Below are positions 31,387 through 40,810 of a stretch of DNA of 45,764 nt, piece by piece. The notes under the pieces are model-generated. The model was not told the origin of the DNA. It searched no databases and saw only the letters and a program-made list of their open reading frames with translations. The position numbers and the translations under genes were made by a program. The stretch's first letter is position 1. Each line of letters opens with the position of its first letter. The DNA is from Synergistaceae bacterium (GTDB lineage: Bacteria; Synergistota; Synergistia; Synergistales; 79-D21), in assembly GCA_012517195.1 (NCBI GenBank), contig JAAYVK010000089.1:1-45764 (forward strand), read 5' to 3'.

Positions 31387-32150
31387 CAAAACCGCCCCCC
31401 CGTCAAGACCTTGACCTTGTAAAGCCGCGAGAGGTCTGCCTTCAGAGTAATCCTGTAAAGACGATAGCCCCCGATCTCTTCCCCGGCTCCCGCGATCCTG
31501 CCGATCGGAATCCCCGGCGGAAGGAGCTCGGAAACGAGAGCAGTGCTGACGGACATGCCGGGCTTAAGGTCCTTCTCGACAGGGATGTACAGAAGCCAGA
31601 CAAGTCCGTTCCCGTCTCCGTTCAGCACTCCGAGGTCCCTCGTTTCATCCACGACCACCGGGATGTACAGGGATGAAGAGGTAACCAGCTCGACCCACGA
31701 TGAGTTGGACTCGGCCCTTGAAACCTTCCCTACCAGCGCACCGTCGAGAACGACCGCCATGCCGGGACGGATGCCTTCCCTGGAGCCCTTGTCAATCCTG
31801 ATTTCGGACCACCAGGAAGTTGGAGGTCTCAGCGTCACATGTCCTTCTCCGGCTCCAGCCCCCGGTGCGTAATTGATGGTTGTCTGCAGCAATCCGCGAA
31901 GGGCAAGGTTTTCCTGCTCAAGCCGGTCGATCCTCTCTCTCAGGGATCTTTCCCCCGCCGCAAGATCCACGGTCTTGAGCACCAGGTTCCGCACCATCCG
32001 GGCGGGCCATTCGGGCACAGCCATGACCCTCTCGACCAGATCCATCGCCTTCTCGGCGGGCAGCGAACCCGGCGAAACCGCTGCAAGAAGCAGGCTGAGA
32101 GAAAGCGTGCCCAGGAAAACGATCCAGATCTTCGTCCCGGTACGCGCCAT
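31386..32150 (-). CDS. mreC: Rod shape-determining protein MreC
   Basis: A 254-residue bitopic protein: an N-terminal transmembrane helix (IWIVFLGTLSLSLLLAAV), a coiled coil (about 60-90, RSLRERIDRLEQENLALRGLL) and the periplasmic beta domain with IDKGSREGIRPGMAVV and the C-terminal DLSRLYKVKVL, typical of MreC. It activates PBP2-RodA. ATG 32150 has GGGG upstream; an in-frame upstream alternative is not needed. Lies 17 bases after mreB. Confidence 0.95.
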   Translation of the reverse strand: MARTGTKIWIVFLGTLSLSLLLAAVSPGSLPAEKAMDLVERVMAVPEWPARMVRNLVLKTVDLAAGERSLRERIDRLEQENLALRGLLQTTINYAPGAGAGEGHVTLRPPTSWWSEIRIDKGSREGIRPGMAVVLDGALVGKVSRAESNSSWVELVTSSSLYIPVVVDETRDLGVLNGDGNGLVWLLYIPVEKDLKPGMSVSTALVSELLPPGIPIGRIAGAGEEIGGYRLYRITLKADLSRLYKVKVLTGGRF

Positions 32151-32167
32151 CGCCAGCCCCCATCCCC

Positions 32168-33223
32168 TTAGAAAGAACCCCGCTCGACCGTGTTCAGGAT
32201 CGGTCGCTTGGAATCCAGGTTTTCCAGAATTCTGGCCAAACCATTCGTCACAGCGAGCAGCGGTTCTTCGGCAACGAAAACGGGCACATTCAGCTCCTTT
32301 GACAAACGCTGGCTCAACCCCCGGAGCAGTGCTCCCCCGCCAGCCAGGACCAGTCCCTGTTCATAAATGTCCCGGACCAGTTCAGGCGGAGTGCTTTCGA
32401 GCGTTTCCTTGACCGTTTCGCTGATCCTCTGGATGATCGGTTCGATCGCTTCGCGAACCTGAATCGAGGAAAGCAGGATGGAGCTGGGCAACCCATCCGT
32501 CAGGGCCCTTCCCTTGACCTCTATCTGCAGCTCTTCCTCAAGCGGCAGCACGCTTCCAAGCGCCCATTTGATCTGCTCCGCCGTCCCCTCGCCGATGGCA
32601 AGCTTGTGATTCAGGCGGAGCATGGAAACGATCGCGCTGTCAATCTCGTCTCCCGCTCCCCGGATCGATTTGCAAACCACGATGCCGCCCATGGAAAGAA
32701 CCGCCACCTCGCAAGTTCCTCCCCCAATGTCGACCACCATGTTCCCCCTTGGCTCGTGAATGGGGAGAGAGGCTCCCAATGCGGCGGCCAGTGGCTCCTC
32801 GACAACATAGGCTTCCCTGGCACCCGCCGACAGGGTGGCATCCACAACGGCCCTGCGCTCCACTTCGGTCACGCAGGCCGGTACGGACACGACCACTCTT
32901 GGTCGGGAAAAGAACCCCCTCCTGTCGTCGGCGGCCCGGACAAAATGCGAAATCATTGCTTCCGTCATGTCAAAGTCGGAGATGACTCCCTCCCTCAGGG
33001 GCTTCACCGTTTCGATTCCCGAGGGCGTCTTTCCAACCATGGCCTTGGCTTCCCTTCCCACGGCCAGGATTTCTTTGCGCCCCCCTCTCTGTGCCCGCCT
33101 GACCGCGATCACAGAGGGCTCGTTGATGACAATCCCCTTCCCCTTGACGTAGACAACCACGTTGACCGTTCCAAGGTCGATCCCAATATCACTGCCGAAA
33201 AAACCCGAAAATAGACGAAACAA
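32168..33223 (-). CDS. mreB: Rod shape-determining actin homologue MreB
   Basis: A 351-residue bacterial actin. The phosphate-1 loop is DIGIDLGTVNVVVYVKG, where the common form is DLGTANTLVY; INEPSVIAV, VVDIGGGTCEVAVLSMGGIV and LAGGGALLRGL are intact nucleotide-binding elements. The N-terminus MFRLFSGFFG is amphipathic and probably binds membrane. The only plausible start is TTG 33223, with GGGGGG five bases upstream. First of mreBCD, 22 bases after radC. Confidence 0.96.
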   Translation of the reverse strand: MFRLFSGFFGSDIGIDLGTVNVVVYVKGKGIVINEPSVIAVRRAQRGGRKEILAVGREAKAMVGKTPSGIETVKPLREGVISDFDMTEAMISHFVRAADDRRGFFSRPRVVVSVPACVTEVERRAVVDATLSAGAREAYVVEEPLAAALGASLPIHEPRGNMVVDIGGGTCEVAVLSMGGIVVCKSIRGAGDEIDSAIVSMLRLNHKLAIGEGTAEQIKWALGSVLPLEEELQIEVKGRALTDGLPSSILLSSIQVREAIEPIIQRISETVKETLESTPPELVRDIYEQGLVLAGGGALLRGLSQRLSKELNVPVFVAEEPLLAVTNGLARILENLDSKRPILNTVERGSF

Positions 33224-33245
33224 GGCTTCCCCCCGCTTTCATCGT

Positions 33246-33905
33246 TCAGTGCACCGTCACGGGACGGGAACTCCCCCCCGCGACTACAAAATGGCCCACC
33301 AGTTCAATTCCCAGCAGTTTGAGCTGCTTTGAAACCGCCATCGTCAAGGATCGATCCTCTTCGCTCGGCCTTGGGTTCCCGTCCGGGTGGTTATGGATCA
33401 GCACAAGTCCTGCCGCCCCGATCCGAACCGCCCTCCTGCAAAGGTACGGAGCATCGAGAAAAGCCCCGTCGAGTCCCCCGAAGGAGATCTTTTCCGATCC
33501 AAGAACCCTCCCCTCACGGTCCGTAAAGAGGGAGACGATCCACTCCCGCTCCTCCGAAACCATCGTCTGCTCGAGTTTTCGAAGGGAATCCTCCCACCGG
33601 CCCCTTCCCCCATTCTGCCCATTGCAGCGAAACCTCCGTCCAAGTTCGACCGCTGCCACAAGAGCGGCCGCCTTTGCCGCCCCCAGTCCGGGGAAGGAAC
33701 ACAATTCCGCCGGGGTGGCCCTGGCCAGGGCCCGCTCGTCGGGATACTCCCTGAGGATCGTTGCGGCAAGGGACATGACGTCAGAACCTTTCTGCCCGGT
33801 TCTCAGGAGGACCGCCAGAAGCTCCTGGAGGGACAGCGCCTCCGGCCCCAGTTGCAAAAGCCTTTCCCTTGGGCGCTCTTTTTCGGGAAGACTTGAAAGG
33901 CTCAT
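33246..33905 (-). CDS. radC: RadC-family JAMM/MPN+ domain protein
   Basis: A 219-residue RadC-like protein. A helix-hairpin-helix-like N-terminal region (LCSFPGLGAAKAAALVAAVELG) is followed by the JAMM metal motif IHNHPDGNPRPSEED (HxH...SxxD). The historical link to DNA repair is not well supported and the biochemical role remains open. ATG 33905 overlaps the upstream hydrolase stop by ATGA. The radC-mreB linkage is conserved in Firmicutes and relatives. Confidence 0.93.
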   Translation of the reverse strand: MSLSSLPEKERPRERLLQLGPEALSLQELLAVLLRTGQKGSDVMSLAATILREYPDERALARATPAELCSFPGLGAAKAAALVAAVELGRRFRCNGQNGGRGRWEDSLRKLEQTMVSEEREWIVSLFTDREGRVLGSEKISFGGLDGAFLDAPYLCRRAVRIGAAGLVLIHNHPDGNPRPSEEDRSLTMAVSKQLKLLGIELVGHFVVAGGSSRPVTVH

Positions 33906-34528
33906 GGCCAGTAAGGGTTTTCCGCCCTCTCGCGACCCAGGGTCGTCTCCGGCCCATGCCCGGGAAGCACAGGGATCCTGTCTTCAAGATCGTTCAGCTT
34001 CAGCAGGGAGGCTTTCAGTTCCTTTTCGCTTCCTCCCGGCAGGTCCGTCCTCCCCACGCTCCTGGCAAAGAGGGTATCCCCGGAAACCAGAACCGATTCC
34101 TCTCCTTCGGAAACGAGGAAACAGGAACTCCCGGCCGTGTGTCCCGGGGTATGGATGACCCGGACCTTCATTTTCCCTGCAGGAAGGATTTCTCCGTCTT
34201 CCAGGCTCTTTTCCGCTTCTGAACACTGGATCGGGGCACCGAGCCACCGGGAAAGGTTTTCTTCTGCGGCAGTCAGCATCGAAGCATCCAGTCGGTGGAT
34301 GGCGACTCCCCTGGCGGATTTCTTCCTGGCCGCATCCAGGCCCGCGATGTGATCTCCATGCCCATGGGTCAGAAGAACCCATTCAATCCGAAGCCCGTTC
34401 ATTTCCGCAAAATCAAGCGCCTCCGAGGGATCCCCGCCGGGATCGACGAGGATGGCAGTCCCCTCGCGGTCCCAGAGGAGATAGGCGTTCGTCCACAGAG
34501 CCCCCATCGGGAAACGTCTATATTCCAT
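33902..34528 (-). CDS. MBL-fold metallohydrolase, glyoxalase II-like
   Basis: A 208-residue metallo-beta-lactamase-fold hydrolase. The metal motif is THGHGDHIAG (HxHxDH), followed by HTPGHTAGS, SGDTLF and PGHGPETT, the ligand pattern of the glyoxalase II/YcbL group. The likely substrate is a thioester such as S-lactoyl-thiol, but this is not provable from sequence. ATG 34528 is 2 bases after the dtd stop, and its end overlaps radC, so it is co-translated. The dtd-MBL pairing after rel is common in Clostridia. Confidence 0.9.
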   Translation of the reverse strand: MEYRRFPMGALWTNAYLLWDREGTAILVDPGGDPSEALDFAEMNGLRIEWVLLTHGHGDHIAGLDAARKKSARGVAIHRLDASMLTAAEENLSRWLGAPIQCSEAEKSLEDGEILPAGKMKVRVIHTPGHTAGSSCFLVSEGEESVLVSGDTLFARSVGRTDLPGGSEKELKASLLKLNDLEDRIPVLPGHGPETTLGRERAENPYWP

Positions 34529-34530
34529 CG

Positions 34531-34980
34531 TCAGAAAACACCCCTGCTGTCTAGAATAAGAGTGACAGGCCCGTCATTGCAAAGGGAAACCTGCATCATG
34601 GCCTGGAAAACTCCCGTCGCGACCGGGACCCCCAGCGCCTGCACGGCCGCGCCCAACGCTTCGTAGAGCCTTTCCGCCTCATCCGGCGGAGCCGCCGAGG
34701 TGAATGACGGGCGTCTTCCCTTCCTCGCGTCCCCGTATATCGTAAACTGGGAAACGAGCAAAATTTCGCCTCCCACGTCCCGGACGGATCGGTTCATCTT
34801 GCCCTGGTCATCTTCGAAAATCCTCAGGTTCACCAGCTTTTCGGCCATCCAGGCAACGTCCTTCTCACTATCCCCATGCGTCACCCCGAGAAGCACGCAC
34901 AGCCCGGCACCGATCTTTCCCTTCACCTGGCCATCGACCTTGACCTCCGACCAGGATACCCGCTGAACGACCGAACGCAA
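34531..34980 (-). CDS. dtd: D-aminoacyl-tRNA deacylase
   Basis: Hydrolyses D-aminoacyl-tRNAs and Gly-tRNA-Ala to protect translation from D-residues. 149 residues, the family length. Catalytic [17 protein letters not shown] holds the SQxT motif; [10 protein letters not shown] holds the Gly-cisPro chirality motif. The start is TTG 34980 (family start MRxVVQRVSxA), downstream of GGGGG in the rel stop region. The rel-dtd order is conserved in Firmicutes. Confidence 0.95.
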   Translation of the reverse strand: MRSVVQRVSWSEVKVDGQVKGKIGAGLCVLLGVTHGDSEKDVAWMAEKLVNLRIFEDDQGKMNRSVRDVGGEILLVSQFTIYGDARKGRRPSFTSAAPPDEAERLYEALGAAVQALGVPVATGVFQAMMQVSLCNDGPVTLILDSRGVF

Positions 34981-34986
34981 ATCGAT

Positions 34987-37293
34987 TCACCCCCGAAACA
35001 CTCCGATAATACCATTCACTGTATTAAGCTTTGCCATAATCCGGTAGAGGTGCTCCACGTCCCGGACCCGGACTTCTATCGTCATTCTCGCCCGGTTCGC
35101 AGCGACGACGCTGGCTTTCACCCCGATGATGTTTCCGTCCATGGAGGAGATTGCCTGGGATACATCCGCAAAAAGCCCTGCGCGATCCATTCCCTCGAGC
35201 TTCAGGCGGGCCGTGTAGCGGTCTGAAATGAGCCTTCCCCATTCAACCCGGACGGCTCTCTCCGATTTGGCCTCCTCGATATTGCGGCAGTCCGACCGGT
35301 GAATGGTGATCCCCCGGGTTTTGGTGACGTAGCCGACGATCGCATCCCCAGGTACAGGACAGCAGCAGTTCGCAAGAGAAACGAGAACCCCGCCCGCGCC
35401 TTCCACCACAATTTCCGTGTCAAATTCTTTCCTCGCCATGGCCGGAGTCGAAGCAGCCTGCGAGGCTTCAAGGGGCACTTCCTGCTGGGGGGCCACCCGG
35501 GTGGTCTCCAGCAGCTTCATCGCGACGGTGGAAGCGCTCTGGCTGTTGCCTCCGACGGCTGCGATCAGATCTTCCCCGCTGGAGTAGCCCAGATCGTGGG
35601 CAACCCGGTTCAAGGCACCGGCCATCGCCTGCAGGTTCCACTCCAGGCCGGGTTCCCTCCGCCGGAGCTCTCTTTCAAGAAGCTCACGCCCCTTGACGAC
35701 CCGCTCTTCCCGCTCCGTCCTCTCGATCTGCCTGAAATACGCGCGGATTTTGGATCGGGCCTTGCTGCTCCGGGCAATCTTGAGCCAGTCCCGTGAGGGC
35801 TTCCCCTGGGGTGAGGTCAAAATGCGGACGATTTCCCCGTTCTGGATCTCGTAGTCGATCGGGACGATCTTTCCGTTCACCATCGCCCCGACATACTTAT
35901 TGCCCACTTCGGTGTGGATCATGTAGGCAAAGTCAAGCGGAGTCGATCCTGCCGGCAGCGAGACAACATCGCCGTTTGGGGTGAAGGCAAAAACCTCCGA
36001 GGTCAGGACATCCCCCTTCAGGTTTTCCATGAACTCCGTGGGGGTTTCCCCCTGCCCCTCCAGCGCTTGTCGAACCCAGGCCAGGCGCTTGTCCATCTCG
36101 TTCAGGCGCGTCCCGGGTTCCTTGTAGTGCCAGTGAGCCGCAATGCCGTATTCCGCGAGCCAGTGCATCTCTCTCGTCCGGATCTGGATTTCGAGGGGCT
36201 CCCCGCTGGGGCCGATGACGGTCGTATGGAGGGATTGATACATGTTGCTCTTCGGATTTGCGATATAGTCGTCAAACTGGCCGGGGATCGGTTTCCAGAT
36301 CGTGTGGACGATCCCCAGGACCGAATAACATTCCGCTACCGTGCCGACGATCACCCTCAAGGCGAGAAGGTCGTAGAGCTGCTCCAGGGAAAGGTTCTTC
36401 CTCTGCATTTTTTCGTAGATGCTGAAAAAATGCTTGGCCCGACCCGTGATGGAAACTTCGATCCCGATCTCCTTCATTTTCTGGTTGAGGATATCGATCG
36501 CCTGCTTGATGATCTGCTCCCGTTCGGGAAGCTTTTTCCTGACTCGCCGCCGGATCTCGTAGAACATCTCAGGATCGAGGACCTTGAAGGAGAGATCCTC
36601 GAGGTCCCGCTTGATCTGATAGATTCCCAGCCGGTGGGCCAGCGGGGCGTAGATTTCCACCGTTTCCTTGGCGATGCGGACCTGCTTGTCCCGCCGCAAG
36701 GTCTGGATCGTCCTCATGTTGTGCAGGCGGTCAGCCAACTTGATAAGGACCACCCGGATATCCTTGGCCATAACAAGGAACATCTTCCGTAGATTCTGGG
36801 CCTGGTAATCCTCGAAGGAATTGAAGGGGAGCTTGCCGAGTTTCGTAACGCCGTCCACCATGAGGAGCACGTTTTCGCCGAAGGCGCTTCGAATTGTATC
36901 CCCGCTGAGATCCGTGTCCTCCAGGACGTCGTGCAGCAGGGCCGCCACGAGAGTGTCGACATCCAGCTCCATGTCGGCCAGGATCGAGGCAACCGAGATC
37001 GTGTGGACGATGTAGGGTTCACCCGAGGAGCGCTTCTGCTGCTCGTGGGCTTTTGAAGCCACCACCATGGCCTCGCCCAGCCGGGTCAGTTCTTCTTTGG
37101 AAAGATATCTTGAAGCCTTTCCCCAAAGCTCCTGCCAGGCGAGCTTGACCGAGGCCACCCGCTGGGATTCCTCGATCCGCCCGAGAAAACTGTCCCTGAG
37201 GAGGCGCAGGGCCTTGCTCCCCTCTTGCGGAACCTTTTCTTCGGGACTGTTTGAGGATCCGGATCCTCTCTCCGGCCCTTTCAAGAAAGGCAC
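34987..37293 (-). CDS. Rel-family (p)ppGpp synthetase/hydrolase
   Basis: A 768-residue long RSH protein controlling the stringent response. Domains in order: hydrolase HD (YIVHTISVA, HDVLEDT at 121-127, HNMRT), synthetase (about 270-400), TGS (VFAFTPNGDVVSLPAGSTPLDFAY), a Cys-rich segment (LANCCCPVPGD) and a C-terminal ACT domain (RAGLFADVSQAISSM). The hydrolase residues look intact. The synthetase signature reads GQFDDYIANPKSN (QFDD at 339-342), closer to the ExDD of RelA than the RxKD of bifunctional Rel. GTG 37293 follows the recJ stop by three bases; its Shine-Dalgarno is distant, so the exact N-terminus is uncertain. Confidence 0.95.
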   Translation of the reverse strand: MPFLKGPERGSGSSNSPEEKVPQEGSKALRLLRDSFLGRIEESQRVASVKLAWQELWGKASRYLSKEELTRLGEAMVVASKAHEQQKRSSGEPYIVHTISVASILADMELDVDTLVAALLHDVLEDTDLSGDTIRSAFGENVLLMVDGVTKLGKLPFNSFEDYQAQNLRKMFLVMAKDIRVVLIKLADRLHNMRTIQTLRRDKQVRIAKETVEIYAPLAHRLGIYQIKRDLEDLSFKVLDPEMFYEIRRRVRKKLPEREQIIKQAIDILNQKMKEIGIEVSITGRAKHFFSIYEKMQRKNLSLEQLYDLLALRVIVGTVAECYSVLGIVHTIWKPIPGQFDDYIANPKSNMYQSLHTTVIGPSGEPLEIQIRTREMHWLAEYGIAAHWHYKEPGTRLNEMDKRLAWVRQALEGQGETPTEFMENLKGDVLTSEVFAFTPNGDVVSLPAGSTPLDFAYMIHTEVGNKYVGAMVNGKIVPIDYEIQNGEIVRILTSPQGKPSRDWLKIARSSKARSKIRAYFRQIERTEREERVVKGRELLERELRRREPGLEWNLQAMAGALNRVAHDLGYSSGEDLIAAVGGNSQSASTVAMKLLETTRVAPQQEVPLEASQAASTPAMARKEFDTEIVVEGAGGVLVSLANCCCPVPGDAIVGYVTKTRGITIHRSDCRNIEEAKSERAVRVEWGRLISDRYTARLKLEGMDRAGLFADVSQAISSMDGNIIGVKASVVAANRARMTIEVRVRDVEHLYRIMAKLNTVNGIIGVFRG

Positions 37294-37296
37294 CCC

Positions 37297-38967
37297 CTAC
37301 CCGTTCTCCCTGCGAACGACCGGCTTTTCCAGGAATAGGTCCACCCGGGCACGCCCTCTCCAGAACCCCTTCCGGGCCCGATACACCCAACCTTCCACGG
37401 AGCCCGCCTCCCTCAGCAGTTCCGGCAGCCGGAAAGCGACGATTGAGGCTTTCGAGAATTCAATCCGGGCATGCTGTCCATCTTTGCCATGAGAAACGAT
37501 CCGGCTCTCAGCACCCCGGGGGACGTAAAACAGGGGCCCGGGATTCCCGAAGCCAAACGGGCCGAGCCGATCAATCTCCTCCAGCCCTTCCAGGGAGAGC
37601 TCCTCAGGGTGGAGGTCCAGCACGTCGAGACAATCCGAATCGCACGTCGGGAGTCCTGCAAGAAGGACTTCCAGGGAATCCTTCACTGAAGGCCAATCCT
37701 GGCGGGCCACGCTGAAACCCGCAGCCTGCCTGTGCCCTCCCCACTCCTTCAGAGAAGGCGCCAGCCTTTCCAGCACCGAAACGGCATCCGCCCCCCTCGG
37801 AACTCTCAGGGTCCCCCGGACCAGGCCTGAATTCACAGGCGCAGCAAGAACGACAGGGCAGCCCATTTCGCTGCAGATCCGGCTGGCGACACCGCTCAGC
37901 ACCCCAACGGGCCAATCGTCATGTTCGGCGACCAGGCCGGTTTTCCCCTCAAAAAGGGACCTGGCCTCTTCCATGATTCTGGCGGTCAGTCCCTGTCTCT
38001 TGCGGTTGAGCACGACAAGATCACCGACTGCTTTCTCAAGAGGAGGTTCCGCGGAAAGGACCTTGACCGCCAGATCGGCCGTATCCAGGCGTCCAGGGGC
38101 ATTCAGGCAGGGGATGACCTTCATGGCCAGGGATTCACAGTCCAGTGCGCCGAGATCCAGCCCCAGCTGTTTGGAAAGCGCTTCAAGTCCAGGTTCCTTC
38201 CCAGCCCGGATTTTTGTCAACCCCTCCCGGACAAGGGCCCGGTTCAGCGGCCCGAGGGGGACGCAATCCGCCACGGTCGCAAGGGCAACCAGCCCCAGGT
38301 TTTCCAGCAGCCAGTTCCTGTCGAACGCTCCGCTTTTCCAGGCCCAGGCCCAAAGCACGGCAGTGCCACAGAGGGTCTTGGCCTCCGGGTTTCCGGAGAA
38401 CTGGGGGTTGACCACAACTGCTCCCGTCTCTGCCGGCCGCTTTTCCCTGGGAAGGTGGTGATCGAAGACCACCGTCTCCATGCCCAGTTCTCTTGCCGCT
38501 GCCAGCGAACTTTCGCTAGAAGTCCCGCAATCCACGGCAACGAGGACATCGCACCCCCAGTCGGCGATTTTCCGTACAATCCGTTCATGAAGGCCATAGC
38601 CTTCCTGGTGTCGATGGGGAATAAAATAGCGAACGTCCGCATCGCGAAACGAAAAAAGCCGAGCCGCAAGGGTGGTCGCCGATACCCCGTCAACATCGTA
38701 GTCGCCGTAGACGACAAGACGGGTGCCGGGTTTCATCCGATCGAAAACATCCTTCGCGGCCTCGACTCCCTGGCCCAGGTTCAGCCTCTCCACAAGGGCC
38801 TCCAAATCCGGGTCAAAGATCTCCCTTGGGGCCCCCTCAATCGGGATACCCCGCATCTGCAGGATTACGCCCGCCAGTGGAGAGCAGCCGATCTCCCTCG
38901 AGAGATCGGCTGTCTTCCGATCGATTCGCCAATGCCGGAGAGAGCCGGGTTCTATCCCTGCAATCAC
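37297..38967 (-). CDS. recJ: Single-stranded-DNA-specific exonuclease RecJ
   Basis: A 556-residue 5'-3' ssDNA exonuclease of the DHH/DHHA1 superfamily, acting in RecF recombination and mismatch and base-excision repair. Mn-binding motifs: YGDYDVDGVSATTL (motif I), VAVDCGTSS (II), VFDHHLP (III), GTAVLWAWAW (IV). The DHHA1 motif is WGGHRQAAGFSV, followed by the OB-like C-terminus. GTG 38967 overlaps the lapA stop by GTGA. Placing recJ just before rel is common in Firmicutes-like genomes. Confidence 0.96.
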   Translation of the reverse strand: MIAGIEPGSLRHWRIDRKTADLSREIGCSPLAGVILQMRGIPIEGAPREIFDPDLEALVERLNLGQGVEAAKDVFDRMKPGTRLVVYGDYDVDGVSATTLAARLFSFRDADVRYFIPHRHQEGYGLHERIVRKIADWGCDVLVAVDCGTSSESSLAAARELGMETVVFDHHLPREKRPAETGAVVVNPQFSGNPEAKTLCGTAVLWAWAWKSGAFDRNWLLENLGLVALATVADCVPLGPLNRALVREGLTKIRAGKEPGLEALSKQLGLDLGALDCESLAMKVIPCLNAPGRLDTADLAVKVLSAEPPLEKAVGDLVVLNRKRQGLTARIMEEARSLFEGKTGLVAEHDDWPVGVLSGVASRICSEMGCPVVLAAPVNSGLVRGTLRVPRGADAVSVLERLAPSLKEWGGHRQAAGFSVARQDWPSVKDSLEVLLAGLPTCDSDCLDVLDLHPEELSLEGLEEIDRLGPFGFGNPGPLFYVPRGAESRIVSHGKDGQHARIEFSKASIVAFRLPELLREAGSVEGWVYRARKGFWRGRARVDLFLEKPVVRRENG

Positions 38968-39326
38968 TGCGGGCTCCCGCTTGTTGATCCTTCCGGACCC
39001 GGAGTTTCCTCGACCGCCCGATTCGCCGCGGCCTGGGACCCCTGGAGGGCTTCGAGCAGCTGCTGCCTCTCCTGCTCAAGAGAGCGGATCCGCTCTTCCT
39101 GTTCCTTTATTTTCCGCCGGAGGGCGCTTCGAACCTCGATGAGAGATGCCAGGGATACGATCCACATGAGAAGCCCGCCGGCGGCAAATAGCAAAATATC
39201 CCATAGCCCCTGAGGGAGGGTCTTTTCCCAGAAGATGAACCGTACCACGACATCTCCCGTGTTCTGAAAAGCATAGCCTGCAGCCACCAGCATGGCCAGC
39301 AGGATCGCGAGGGCATAACTCTTCAC
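38964..39326 (-). CDS. LapA-domain (DUF1049) membrane protein
   Basis: A 120-residue protein with two hydrophobic segments (about 4-20 and 42-62) joined by the short loop FWEKTLPQGLWDI, followed by a basic/acidic coiled coil (RRKIKEQEERIRSLEQERQQLLEAL) and a low-complexity tail. This is the LapA/YciS layout; in E. coli LapA acts in LPS assembly regulation. A direct LPS role here is not shown. GTG 39326 overlaps the radical SAM stop by four bases (GTGA) and has AGGAGG upstream. Confidence 0.86.
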   Translation of the reverse strand: MKSYALAILLAMLVAAGYAFQNTGDVVVRFIFWEKTLPQGLWDILLFAAGGLLMWIVSLASLIEVRSALRRKIKEQEERIRSLEQERQQLLEALQGSQAAANRAVEETPGPEGSTSGSPQ

Positions 39327-40810
39327 ATTGTTCCCTCCTTCGTTGCGGCTCCAGAACCGCTTAAGCTTTCCTGCCGGGAGGTTCTCCGCCCGATTCGAGC
39401 GTGGACCTCGGGCTTGTCCTCATTCCGCAGGCTTTGGAGGTACCGGTCCCTGCCGGACTTCTCCCAGACGGGATCATAAATCGCCTTCATCTCTTCCGCA
39501 TATCGGTCCAGGTCTTCCGCCATCTCGTGCAGGATGGATTCCGCCCCGGGGTGTGTGGGACGGGCATGGGTCCGCTCGACGATCTCCCGAAGAACGTGAG
39601 GATGGTCGATGATCAGGCAGGGGCGAAGAAGGTTGTCATCATCATAGGGCTGCGCTTCCCGGATCGCCTGGAAAAAGGCGCTCTGAAACACGTCCGTCAG
39701 TTTTTTCCCATGAATGTTATCGACCGCGAAATGAACAAAAACGCAGGGTTCCACATCGCCGTTCGCGATGATGTGCACGTAGCGTTCCCCTCCTGCCATG
39801 CATCCGTCAACGTAGGGGCCGTCGTTCCAGAAATCCCCCATGAAAATCGGCTTTTCCCTCCTCCATTGCTCGACCTTTTCATGGAGGCGAGCCCGCTGTT
39901 CCGGTGTCGCCATCAGCGCGGTATCCGGTTTCAGGCCGGTCGGGATGTACTGGAAAAACCATCCGGCCAGGCACCCTGCCGAGATCATGCTGTCAATGAA
40001 GGCATCCGAAGCGATTTCCTCCGCGTTTTCCCTCGTGTAGGTCGCGCTGAAACCGAAAAGAACCCCAGCCTTTTTCAGCCGGGCGAAAGTTTCCATGATC
40101 CTTTCGTGCATTCCTGGACCTCTTCGGGCATCCGTGCTTTTCGGGCTTCCCTCGATCGAAACCATCGGCGCCACGTTGCCCAGTTCGACCAGTCGTTCGA
40201 CCATCGGCTCATCCAGGAGAGTTCCGTTGGTATAGACCTGGAAAAAACAGTCCCCGTGCTTTTCCCACAAATCAGGCAGGTCTTTCCGGATGAAGCATTC
40301 CCCGCCGGAAAAGGTGAAGAAGTACATCCCCAGCTGCTTTGCTTCCGTCAGGATCCGGTCCAGTTCTTCGAAAGAGAGTTCTTCTCCTCCCCTGTACTCG
40401 GAAGCGTAGCATCCCCTGCAGCGGAGGTTGCATCGCATTGTGGGACTGATGACCATGAAATTGGGGATATGGATCCCGCGCGACTTTTCTTCCCGGTCAC
40501 GGATGCCTCTTCCAAGGACGATGAAGTTGACCAGGAAATTCGCGATGAACTTCTTTCGGACATTGGGGTTAAGCTCGCTGAAGGTCCTCTTGAAAACCCT
40601 GATAAACGGATGATCGGTTTCCACCATGAAAGCCATTTTTTCAAACCCCGCCCGATGGTATTTCGACGGGGCAAGCGCAGAGATGATCCTGAAAAGGACG
40701 GCAAGATCCTTTTCTCTTCCATCCTCAATAGCCTGAATAAGGCCATCAAGCAGCCTGGCGGAAACAACCCCCCTGGCATGGTCGAAAATGGACTGTCTCA
40801 CCGTGATCAC
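39323..40810 (-). CDS. Radical SAM protein with SPASM-like C-terminus, function unknown
   Basis: A 495-residue radical SAM enzyme. An unusual all-helical N-terminal region of about 110 residues precedes the [4Fe-4S] motif at Cys127/131/134 (MRCNLRCRGCYAS), the GGE-type motif FSGGECFIRKDLPDLW, and a C-terminal region with Cys in DGCMAGGERYV, GDVEPCVFVHF and LRPCLIID that could hold an auxiliary cluster. It is not HpnH-like, and I cannot name a substrate. Overlaps with the phasin-like gene upstream and lapA downstream are both 4-base GTGA, so the three are translationally coupled. GTG 40810 start. Confidence 0.88.
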   Translation of the reverse strand: MITVRQSIFDHARGVVSARLLDGLIQAIEDGREKDLAVLFRIISALAPSKYHRAGFEKMAFMVETDHPFIRVFKRTFSELNPNVRKKFIANFLVNFIVLGRGIRDREEKSRGIHIPNFMVISPTMRCNLRCRGCYASEYRGGEELSFEELDRILTEAKQLGMYFFTFSGGECFIRKDLPDLWEKHGDCFFQVYTNGTLLDEPMVERLVELGNVAPMVSIEGSPKSTDARRGPGMHERIMETFARLKKAGVLFGFSATYTRENAEEIASDAFIDSMISAGCLAGWFFQYIPTGLKPDTALMATPEQRARLHEKVEQWRREKPIFMGDFWNDGPYVDGCMAGGERYVHIIANGDVEPCVFVHFAVDNIHGKKLTDVFQSAFFQAIREAQPYDDDNLLRPCLIIDHPHVLREIVERTHARPTHPGAESILHEMAEDLDRYAEEMKAIYDPVWEKSGRDRYLQSLRNEDKPEVHARIGRRTSRQESLSGSGAATKEGTM

